Part shown: positions 32,360-40,006 of the stretch, one piece after another
Layout: each line of letters begins with the position of its first letter
Position numbering within the stretch: the stretch's first letter is position 1
Source: Halobacterium wangiae
GTDB taxonomy: Archaea; Halobacteriota; Halobacteria; Halobacteriales; Halobacteriaceae
Direction of reading: 5' to 3'
Length of the DNA stretch: 64,000 nucleotides
NCBI RefSeq assembly: GCF_021249345.1
Contig: NZ_CP089588.1
Coordinates: forward strand, 248,001 to 312,000
Notes under the pieces: generated by a model
Seen by the model: only the letters and a program-made list of their open reading frames with translations
The model's database searches: none
What the model was told of the DNA's origin: nothing
Program-made: the position numbers and the translations under genes

Positions 32360-34291
32360 ATGGCGAGCACCAGCGAACCAGCGTACAGTGTCCACGCCGA
32401 CCTCGACGTGATGATCGAGGCGCGTGACGGCACGGGACTGGCGACCGACATCTACCGACCGGCGGACCCGGACACCCGCGAACCCATCGACGAACCGCGG
32501 CCCGTCATCCTCGACCGGACGCCCTACGACAAGACGGGTGGGCGGACCCGTCACGGCGAGTGGTACGCCTCCCGGGGGTACGTCATCGCTATCCAGGACG
32601 TTCGTGGGCGCTTCGACAGCGAGGGCGAGTTCTACATCAACAGCGACGAGGCGGAGGACGGCGCGGACACCGTCGAGTGGCTCGCCGACCAGGAGTTCTG
32701 CGACGGGAACGTCGTCACGCTCGGGACCTCCTACGGCGCCTGGGTGCAGAACGCACTCGCCACGCAGGACCCCAACGGCCTCGCCGGGATGTTCGTCAAC
32801 ATGGGCGCCGCCAACGGCCGGAAGAAGACGTTCCGCCACAACGGCGCCTTCGAGCAGCGCTGGCTGTCGTGGGCGCTCACGCTCGGCGCCGGCTTCGCCC
32901 ACGAGAGCCTCGCAGACCCGGACGTCCAGCAGGTGTTCGCGGACGTGGACGTCCGCGAGGTGTTCGAGAACGGCCCCATCCAGCGCGGCGAGTCCGCGCT
33001 CGCCGAGTTGCCCCAGTACGAGGACTGGGCGTTCGAGATCATGACCACGGCGTCGGCGAGCGACGACTACTGGCAGAACCCGAGCGTCAACTTCGAGCGC
33101 TACTACGACGAGTCCGCCGACGTCCCGACGGTGTACTCCGGCGGCTGGTACGACTCCTACACGGGCGCGACCTGCGACAACTTCGTCGGCCTCGCCGACC
33201 GGAAGGACAGCGACCACTACCTCCTGATGGGACCGTGGACGCACCTCGCGCGCCTCCCGGGCGGCCACGACCACAGCGAGAACCTGCTGTTCCCGCCACT
33301 GACGTGGGAGCACCCGACCGCTGGCGACCTGGCGTTCGGGGAGAACGCGACGATGAACTACCGCGAGACGCGCAAGCAGTTCTTCGACCACTACGTCCTG
33401 GGTGAGGACTCCTGGGACCTGCCCCGCGTCCAGTACTTCATGATGGGGCTGGGCGACGGCCACCAGACGGACGAGGGCAACCTGTTCCACGGCGGCGAGT
33501 GGCGCAGCGCCGACGAGTGGCCACCCGAGGGGACGGAGATGACGAAGTTCTACGCCCACGGCGACGGCACGCTCTCCACCGAGCAGCCGTCCGCGAGCGA
33601 GTCGTACACGTCCTACGAGTACGACCCCGAGGACCCGGTCCCGACCATCGGCGGCAACACCTCCTCCTATCTCACCTACGAGCCGCGCGAGGAGCCAGTG
33701 GGAGCGTACCCGCTGGGCGACCGGAACATCATCGACTTCGCTGGCCGCGGCGGCTACGACCAGCGCACGGACGAGGACACCTTCGGCGCCAGCGAACCGT
33801 ACGGCCCGCTCAGCCAGCGCGACGACGTGCTCGTCTTCCGCACGCCGCCGCTGGAGGAACCGGTCGAGATCGCGGGCCCGATTCGCGTCCGCGTCTTCGG
33901 CGAGACGGACGCCCCGGACACGGACTTCACGGCGAAACTGATCGACGAACACCCCGAGTCCGAGGACTACCCCGACGGCTACGACCTGAACCTCTCGGAC
34001 TCCATCTGCCGCGCGCGCTTCCGGGGCTACCGCGACGAAGCCGACTTCGTCGAACCCGGCGACGTCTACGAGTTCTACATGGAGCCGTACGACACGGCGA
34101 ACCGCTTCAAGGCCGGCCACCGCATCCGTCTCGACATCTCCTCGTCGAACTGGCCGCGCTTCGACGTCAACCCGAACACGGGCGGCCCGCTGTACACGGA
34201 CGACGACTACCAGGTCGCGGAGAACACCGTCCACCACTCGGCGACGCATCCGACGCACATCGAACTCCCCCTCCAGCCGAGCAGCGAGTAG
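32360..34291 (+). CDS. CocE/NonD-family serine hydrolase (X-Pro dipeptidyl-peptidase type)
   Basis: 643 residues, no signal peptide. The alpha/beta hydrolase core has the nucleophile Ser124 in GTSYGAW, after the family segment RTPYDKTGG and QDVRGRFDSEGEF. The C-terminal jelly-roll domain (about 430-640) has DTDFTAKLIDEHP and ISSSNWPRFDVNPNTGG. Members cleave acyl esters, cocaine, beta-lactam side chains or X-Pro peptides. In this island an amide or ester of an N-heterocycle is possible; not provable from sequence. Confidence 0.85.
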   Translation: MASTSEPAYSVHADLDVMIEARDGTGLATDIYRPADPDTREPIDEPRPVILDRTPYDKTGGRTRHGEWYASRGYVIAIQDVRGRFDSEGEFYINSDEAEDGADTVEWLADQEFCDGNVVTLGTSYGAWVQNALATQDPNGLAGMFVNMGAANGRKKTFRHNGAFEQRWLSWALTLGAGFAHESLADPDVQQVFADVDVREVFENGPIQRGESALAELPQYEDWAFEIMTTASASDDYWQNPSVNFERYYDESADVPTVYSGGWYDSYTGATCDNFVGLADRKDSDHYLLMGPWTHLARLPGGHDHSENLLFPPLTWEHPTAGDLAFGENATMNYRETRKQFFDHYVLGEDSWDLPRVQYFMMGLGDGHQTDEGNLFHGGEWRSADEWPPEGTEMTKFYAHGDGTLSTEQPSASESYTSYEYDPEDPVPTIGGNTSSYLTYEPREEPVGAYPLGDRNIIDFAGRGGYDQRTDEDTFGASEPYGPLSQRDDVLVFRTPPLEEPVEIAGPIRVRVFGETDAPDTDFTAKLIDEHPESEDYPDGYDLNLSDSICRARFRGYRDEADFVEPGDVYEFYMEPYDTANRFKAGHRIRLDISSSNWPRFDVNPNTGGPLYTDDDYQVAENTVHHSATHPTHIELPLQPSSE

Positions 34292-34297
34292 CGGCGG

Positions 34298-34324
34298 AGA
34301 AAAAGACCGCGACCGTCTCTTTTC
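34298..34324. terminator. Candidate bidirectional terminator
   Basis: Between two convergent stops, a short A/T-flanked inverted repeat (AAAAGACC..CGTCTCTTTT) gives a T-run on each strand (TCTCTTTT rightward, TCTTTTTCTC leftward), as expected for haloarchaeal U-tract termination of both genes. Confidence 0.4.
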
Positions 34325-35699
34325 AGAACGTCTCGGAGTCGTGTGTGGAGACGACGCCGCTCCGTTCGAGGCCGTAGTGGCCAGCGACCTGCACGAGCAC
34401 GGCTGCGATGATGCCGTTGAGCGCCGCGATGCCGGGAATCAGCTGTGGCGCATCGACGCCGGGGATGACCGCTCCCGCGGTGAGCGCCGCGACGACACAG
34501 CCGACGACGTACGCGACCACCGGGACGGCCCGGACGCTCGCGAAGTCGACCTCCTCCATCCGCGGGATGTCGAGGCGCCAGCAGAGCAGGAGGTCGGCGA
34601 TGAGGACGCCACCGAGCGGCGGGACGTACTGGCCGAGCGTGGCGAGCCACGGGACCAGCATCCCATCGACGCCGAACAGCGCGAGCGCGATACCGATAGC
34701 GCCACCAGCCAGCACGAACGGGCGCTTGCGGTCGAACTCGAAGGCCTCGCTACCCGCGACGCCGAACGCGTACGCCGCGTTGTCGTTGGTCGTCCAGATG
34801 TTGAGGATGAGCGCGAGGAGCCCCACTGCGGCGAGCCCCTGGACGGCGAGCACCTCGTAGAGGTCCCCGCCGGTGTCGACGTACACCGCGCCGCCGACGG
34901 CGCCGCTGATGAACAGGAAGCTGTTGCCCGCGAGGAACGCGATGAGCCCCGCCCAGAAGCCGATCCGTCGGGACTCGGCGAATCGGGCCCAGTTGGGCGC
35001 CTGCGTGCCACCCGAGATGAAGGTGCCGACGACGATGGTGACGGCGGCGCCGAACGTCATCGAACCGGCGGACCCTGTCGTCTCCATCAGTCCCCCGAGG
35101 CCACCGGTGTCCTGGAGCGCGATGCCGATGGAGACCAGGCCGACGACCAGGAGGATGGGGACGGCGACGAGGGAGAGCTTCTCCATGCCCTCGTAGCCGA
35201 AGTAGGCCGTCGCAAGGTGGAACACGCCCCAGAGGAGGATGAGCGCGGACACCCACGTGGGCGTGTTGACGCCGAAGAACTTCGCTGTCGGGATGGCGAC
35301 GAGTGGGATAGTGACGCCGAACCAGCCGATCTGCGTCCCGCCCAGCAGGAGGTCGGCCCACTTCGCGCCGAGTCGGCCGAAGGTGTACCGCGAGAGCAGT
35401 ACCGTCGTGAGCCCCGTCTGCGCGCCGATGGCACAGAGTGTGGCCACGTAGAGACCGAGGATGATGCTCCCGACAGCGAGGGCGGTGAGCATCGAGCCGA
35501 AGCCGAGCGCCGCACCCACTTCGGCGCCCGACCACAGGGTGCCGGCGAAGAAGACGAAACCGAGGAGCACCGCGGAGATGCTCAATAGACTCCGACGTTC
35601 GTTCTCTGGCACGTGGTCTGTCGGCCAGTCTGGGTCCGGCAGGTTCTCCTTCCCGAATATCACGGTTCGAATCCAGCTCTGGTCTGTTCCGGATGCCAT
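34323..35699 (-). CDS. NCS1-family cytosine/nucleobase permease (CodB-like)
   Basis: 458 residues, about 12 transmembrane helices. Signatures of NCS1 transporters of the CodB type: GFVFFAGTLWSGAEVGAALGF in helix 1, NIWTTNDNAAYAFGVAGSEAF in the middle, and GQYVPPLGGVLIADLLL. It imports cytosine or a close analogue with a cation. It is divergent from the CodA-like deaminase 90 bp away, exactly the transporter-enzyme pair seen in the E. coli codBA operon but with opposed transcription. Confidence 0.9.
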   Translation of the reverse strand: MASGTDQSWIRTVIFGKENLPDPDWPTDHVPENERRSLLSISAVLLGFVFFAGTLWSGAEVGAALGFGSMLTALAVGSIILGLYVATLCAIGAQTGLTTVLLSRYTFGRLGAKWADLLLGGTQIGWFGVTIPLVAIPTAKFFGVNTPTWVSALILLWGVFHLATAYFGYEGMEKLSLVAVPILLVVGLVSIGIALQDTGGLGGLMETTGSAGSMTFGAAVTIVVGTFISGGTQAPNWARFAESRRIGFWAGLIAFLAGNSFLFISGAVGGAVYVDTGGDLYEVLAVQGLAAVGLLALILNIWTTNDNAAYAFGVAGSEAFEFDRKRPFVLAGGAIGIALALFGVDGMLVPWLATLGQYVPPLGGVLIADLLLCWRLDIPRMEEVDFASVRAVPVVAYVVGCVVAALTAGAVIPGVDAPQLIPGIAALNGIIAAVLVQVAGHYGLERSGVVSTHDSETF

Positions 35700-35789
35700 G
35701 GTGACGAGTGGTAACTACACCCAGGGCACTTTACTGTTTCTTTGCCACCCAGCGACAGCCATTTACTCCACGAACGTGAGGTGAACTCG

Positions 35790-37073
35790 ATGGCAGACCA
35801 CATCGTTACCGACGCACGAACGCTGGACGGCACGCGCGTGGACGTGGCGGTACGCGACGGCGTCGTCGAACGCGTCGTCCCGGCGGGCGAGGGCGACCCC
35901 GGGGCGTTCGACCCGGCCGACCACACGGACGCCGACGGCGGCCTCGTGACGCCGCCGCTCATCGAACCGCACCTCCACCTCGACGCCACGCTGACGGCGG
36001 GCGACCCCTCTTGGAACGACTCGGGGACGCTGGCTGAGGGCATCGAGACGTGGGCCGAGTACAAGCAGGACCTCGACTACGACGACGTCCAGGAGCGCGC
36101 CACGCAGACAGTGGAGTGGCTCGCGGCCCACGGCGTCACGAGAGTCCGCACGCACGCCGACACCACCGAGGAGTCGCTCACCGCCGTCGAAGCACTCCTC
36201 GATCTCCGCGAGGAAGTCGACGACCTGGTGGACCTCCAGGTGGTCGCGTTCCCGCAGGACGGCGTCTACACCGCCGACCACCACGAGGACCTGCTCGTCG
36301 AGGCCCTGGAGATGGGCGTCGACGTGGTCGGCGGCATCCCGCACAACGAACACACCCGCGAGGACGGCGTGCGGGACGTCCAGACAGCGTTCGACCTCGC
36401 GGAGCGCTTCGACCGCCGCATCGACCTGCACATCGACGAGACGGACGACCCCGGGTCGCGGTTCACCGAGGTGCTGGCGAGCGAGGCCATCAAGCGCGAC
36501 ATGGGCGACCGAACCACCGCCAGCCACACGACCGCGCTCCACTCCTACCCGAACGCCTACGCCGGGAAGGTCGTCTCACTGCTCGCGGAGTCCGGCGCTA
36601 CCGTGATTACCAACCCGCCGGACAACAGCGTCCTCCAGGGTCGCTACGACGACTACCCGAAGCGCCGCGGCCACACCCGCGTCGACGAACTCCGCGACGC
36701 CGGTGTCACCGTCGGCATCGGCCACGACTCCGTGATGGACCCGTGGTACCACTACGGCGTCGGCGACCCGCTGGACGCCGCGTTCGTCCTCCTGCACTAC
36801 GCCCACATGAGCGGCCGTGGCGACGTCGAACCCATCTGGGAGATGCTCACGCACGCGAACGCCGAAGTGTTCGGTGTCGACTCCTACGGCCTCGAGGAGG
36901 GGAACGAGGGTTCGCTCGTCGTCTACAACAGCCCGGACGGCTTCAACGCGCTCCGCACGCAGGCGCCCCGCCGCCTCGTGCTCAAGGACGGCCGACCCAT
37001 CGCCCGCACCGAACCCGCGACAACGACGGTCAGCCGTGAATCCGGCGACGTCGACGTGGACTTCCACCGCTGA
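35790..37073 (+). CDS. codA: Cytosine deaminase-like amidohydrolase (CodA)
   Basis: 427 residues from the ATG at 35790. It matches E. coli cytosine deaminase almost segment for segment: HLHLDATLTAG (metal His pair), GTLAEGIETWAEYK, VVAFPQDG (base-binding Gln), HIDETDDPGSRF (third metal His and catalytic Glu), TASHTTALHSY, LQGRYDDYPKRRG and GHDSVMDPW (metal Asp). One change is notable: the residue after the metal Asp, Asp314 in E. coli, is Ser here. Converts cytosine or an analogue (isocytosine, 5-substituted base) to the oxo form and ammonia. Divergent from the CodB-like transporter. Confidence 0.9.
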   Translation: MADHIVTDARTLDGTRVDVAVRDGVVERVVPAGEGDPGAFDPADHTDADGGLVTPPLIEPHLHLDATLTAGDPSWNDSGTLAEGIETWAEYKQDLDYDDVQERATQTVEWLAAHGVTRVRTHADTTEESLTAVEALLDLREEVDDLVDLQVVAFPQDGVYTADHHEDLLVEALEMGVDVVGGIPHNEHTREDGVRDVQTAFDLAERFDRRIDLHIDETDDPGSRFTEVLASEAIKRDMGDRTTASHTTALHSYPNAYAGKVVSLLAESGATVITNPPDNSVLQGRYDDYPKRRGHTRVDELRDAGVTVGIGHDSVMDPWYHYGVGDPLDAAFVLLHYAHMSGRGDVEPIWEMLTHANAEVFGVDSYGLEEGNEGSLVVYNSPDGFNALRTQAPRRLVLKDGRPIARTEPATTTVSRESGDVDVDFHR

Positions 37074-37106
37074 CCGGCGGATAGCCGAACGCCCCACGGC
37101 ATCCGA

Positions 37107-38342
37107 CTACGCGACCACCGCCGACCGAACCTCGTTCTCCGCGACGACGCTCCCCTCGTGCAGCACGTACCGCGGGGCTACACCCTCCCGCAGTGCGTCC
37201 GTCGGCGTCTCGACGCTCGGCGGAAAGACGTTGAACGTGGCGGGAGCGCCCTCCTCGAGGCCGTAGTCGACGTCCATCACGCGGGCGGCGTTCGCGCCGA
37301 CCATCTCCCACGCGACGCGGCGCTCCGCGGGCGTCTGGAGGTGCGCGGCGTGCGCGGTGAGCAGCGCCGTCTCGAGCATGCTCGCGCGGCCGTAGGGGTA
37401 GAAGCCGTCCCGGATGCAGTCCTGGCCCGCGGCGACCGTGAGGCCCGCCTCGCGGAGTTCGTCCACGCGGGTGATGCCGCGGCGCTTCGGGTGTCCGTCG
37501 TGACGGCCCTGCAGCAGCAGGTTCGTCGGCGGGTTCGTCACCATATTCACGCCGGCCTCGGCGAGCAGGTCGACGACGCGAGCGGCGTGCGCGTCGTCGT
37601 AGGCGGCCAGCGCGCACGTGTGGCCGGCGGTCACGTCCTCGACGCCGCGGTCGATCGCTTCCGCGGCGAGGTACTCCAGCGAGCGCGCGGTCGGGTCGTC
37701 CGTCTCGTCGACGTGCATGTCCACCGGAACGCCGTACTCGGTGGCGATGTCGAGGCAGGCGTCGACGTGCTCGCGAGTGTCGGCGTCGCTGCGTTCGTTG
37801 GCCGGCATGCCACCGACGGCGTCGGCGCCCTCCTCGAGCGCGTCTGCGAGCAGTTCCGCCGTGCCGGGGTCCTGGACTACTCCCTCCTGTGGGAACGCGA
37901 CCACCTGCACGTCGACGACGTCCGCCCACGCCTCCCGGGCCTCGACGACGCCGCGGAGTGGCGTCAGTCCGCCGATGGTGTCGACGTCGACGTGCGTGCG
38001 GATGCGGGTACAGCCGTTCCGGACGTGGGCCTCGATGGCGCGCCCGGCGCGCTCGCGGACGTCTTCGACGGTGTACTCGCGCTTCCTGTCGTGGATGTTC
38101 GCGATAGCCTCGCCGAGGGTCCCGCTCTCGTTGTCGGGGAGTTCGTCGGCGATGTACGCCTTGTCGAGGTGGACGTGGCAGTCGACGAACCCCGGCGCGA
38201 GCAGGCCACCCTCTGCAGCTAGTTCGCGTGCTGCGTCGGCGCCCGTGGCGTCGAGAGCGGCGATGGCGTGCCCGTCGACGGCGACGTCCGCCGTTCGGCC
38301 GTCCGGCAGTCGAGCGTTCCTGAGGAGGAGGTCGTGTGCCAT
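37107..38342 (-). CDS. Second cytosine-deaminase-like amidohydrolase
   Basis: 411 residues from the ATG at 38342 (a GTG at 38348 would add two). Paralogue of the preceding deaminase: HVHLDKAYI, GTLGEAIANIHDRK, VVAFPQEG, HVDETDD, GHTCALAAYDD, LQGRHDGHPKRRG and GQDCIRDGFYPYG. The last motif replaces GHDDV of E. coli CodA, keeping the metal Asp but changing His before it and the substrate-contacting residue after it to Cys. The family includes deaminases and hydrolases of isoguanine, N-alkylated triazines and similar rings, so a non-cytosine substrate is likely. It ends 33 bp from codA in convergent orientation. Confidence 0.82.
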   Translation of the reverse strand: MAHDLLLRNARLPDGRTADVAVDGHAIAALDATGADAARELAAEGGLLAPGFVDCHVHLDKAYIADELPDNESGTLGEAIANIHDRKREYTVEDVRERAGRAIEAHVRNGCTRIRTHVDVDTIGGLTPLRGVVEAREAWADVVDVQVVAFPQEGVVQDPGTAELLADALEEGADAVGGMPANERSDADTREHVDACLDIATEYGVPVDMHVDETDDPTARSLEYLAAEAIDRGVEDVTAGHTCALAAYDDAHAARVVDLLAEAGVNMVTNPPTNLLLQGRHDGHPKRRGITRVDELREAGLTVAAGQDCIRDGFYPYGRASMLETALLTAHAAHLQTPAERRVAWEMVGANAARVMDVDYGLEEGAPATFNVFPPSVETPTDALREGVAPRYVLHEGSVVAENEVRSAVVA

Positions 38343-38410
38343 AGACACTCATGGACGAGCGGTTCCTTAACTGCTCGCCGACTGCGACTCCTTGGGACGG
38401 GTTAGCAAAA

Positions 38411-38420
38411 CGCTTAATAG
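38411..38420 (+). promoter_or_regulatory. Candidate TATA box upstream of the FAD subunit
   Basis: ACGCTTAATAG about 125 nt before the ATG at 38542 is the best rightward promoter candidate in this gap; it predicts a leader of roughly 100 nt, long for a haloarchaeon. Confidence 0.35.
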
Positions 38421-38541
38421 CAGCCTGGAGCGTATTTCACAATCGTCCGACCGGATTACCGGATATCCACGTGAGATACATGTGCAGGTATCGTTCACCC
38501 CCTGACGAGAGAGGCGCCCCGCACGCCGGAGGTCGCACGCC

Positions 38542-39438
38542 ATGAAGCCGGCGACCTTCGAGTACCACCGACCGTCGTCCGTCTCGGAGGCCACGGAGTT
38601 GCTGGCGGACCTCGGCCACGACGCCGAACTGCTCGCCGGCAACCAGAGCCTCGGCATCATCATGGCCAACCGACTCGCCACCCCCGACCACCTCGTCGAC
38701 CTCGACCGCGTCGACGAGCTGTCCGGGGTCTCCATCGGCGACGACGAGGTCGAGGTTGGCGCGATGACGACCCACCGCGACCTGGAGTTCGCTGACGACC
38801 TCCGGGACGTGCTCCCGATGGTCCCCCAGGCCGCCGAGCAGATCGCCGGCCCGAGCGTCCGTAACCGGGGGACCCTCGGCGGGAGCGTCGCCGAGGCCGA
38901 CCCCGCCGGCAACTACCCCGCCGCGCTGGTCGCGCTCGACGCCGACCTCCACGTCGTCTCCGAGGACGACGGCGAGCGCACCGTGCCCGCCCGCGAGTTC
39001 TTCATCGCGTACATGTTCACCGACCTCGGCCCGGACGAACTCGTCACTGGCGCGACCGTCTCCCGGGAGCCGTTCCCGGTCGAGCGGACGGGCATGGCCT
39101 TCGAGACGCTCAAGCGGGCCGCCCAGACGTTCCCGACCGTGAGCGCGGCGACGGCGGTCCGCGTGGACGACCCGGACGCGGCGGACCCGGAGATCGAGGA
39201 GGCGCGCGTCGCGCTGGCGAACGTCGCGGACGTCCCGCTCCACGTCCCCGACGCAGAGGCGGCCGTCGAGGGGACGACGCTCGACGAGGACGCACTCGAC
39301 GAGGCCGAAGCGGCCGCCAACGAGGCCGCCGACCCCTCCCCCGAGATGCACGCAGACGAGGAGTGGAAGGTCGAACTGGCCGGCGAATACACCCGTCGTT
39401 CCCTGCAGGCAGCATACAAACGAGCTATCAATGATTGA
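38542..39438 (+). CDS. Mo hydroxylase FAD subunit (CoxM/XdhB-type)
   Basis: 298 residues, the normal length of the medium subunit. It passes electrons from the [2Fe-2S] subunit to the final acceptor through FAD. The first FAD-binding segment LLAGNQSLGIIMANRL (about 31-46) and the second GTLGGSVAEADPAGN (about 112-126) are visible; the C-terminal CODH-type domain follows. It overlaps the CoxG gene by 8 bp. The other two subunits are encoded on the opposite strand at 43024-40007, an unusual split. Confidence 0.9.
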   Translation: MKPATFEYHRPSSVSEATELLADLGHDAELLAGNQSLGIIMANRLATPDHLVDLDRVDELSGVSIGDDEVEVGAMTTHRDLEFADDLRDVLPMVPQAAEQIAGPSVRNRGTLGGSVAEADPAGNYPAALVALDADLHVVSEDDGERTVPAREFFIAYMFTDLGPDELVTGATVSREPFPVERTGMAFETLKRAAQTFPTVSAATAVRVDDPDAADPEIEEARVALANVADVPLHVPDAEAAVEGTTLDEDALDEAEAAANEAADPSPEMHADEEWKVELAGEYTRRSLQAAYKRAIND

Positions 39439-39934
39439 GTTCTCAGGCGAATTCGAGTCGGAGCACGAACCGGAAGAACTGTGGAAGTACTTCACCGACC
39501 CCGACATCCTGGCGCAGTGCGCGCCGGGCTGTGACCACATCGAACAGCACTCGGAGTCGGAGCTGTCGGCGACCGTCGCCGTCGGCGTCGGCAGCGTCAA
39601 GCCGACGTTCGACGTGGACATGACCGTCGTGGAGGCCGACGCACCGAACCGCCTCGTGATGCACGCGGGCGGCGACGCGTCGCGGAACTCCTTCGAGACG
39701 GTCGCGGAGATGGACCTCCTCGAGAACGAGGACGGCGGCACCACGGCGACGTGGAACGCCGAGACGAACGTCTCTGGGCTCATCGCGAGCCTCGGCCAGC
39801 GCGCACTCGGCAGCGTCGCCGAGCGCCTCGTCAACAACTTCTTCGACGACCTCGAGGAACTCGCGGACGAGGGCGTCCCCGCGGAGTCGAAGATCAGCGC
39901 GAAGCCGGACGCGACGGCGAGCCTGGACGAGTAA
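39431..39934 (+). CDS. CoxG-like SRPBCC protein
   Basis: 167 residues with the helix-grip fold of CO dehydrogenase subunit G: MIEFSGEFE start, CAPGCDHIE at about 34-42, and a C-terminal amphipathic helix LVNNFFDDLEEL. In Oligotropha-type systems CoxG anchors the Mo hydroxylase to the membrane and links it to quinone reduction. Translationally coupled to the FAD subunit, so the enzyme is probably membrane-recruited here too. Confidence 0.85.
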   Translation: MIEFSGEFESEHEPEELWKYFTDPDILAQCAPGCDHIEQHSESELSATVAVGVGSVKPTFDVDMTVVEADAPNRLVMHAGGDASRNSFETVAEMDLLENEDGGTTATWNAETNVSGLIASLGQRALGSVAERLVNNFFDDLEELADEGVPAESKISAKPDATASLDE

Positions 39935-40006
39935 CGCGGCCTCCTTCTCCGTTCTCCTACTTCGACAGCGACCGCTGCACTTCGGTGAGAAGAGAGCGCC
40001 GAGCGG

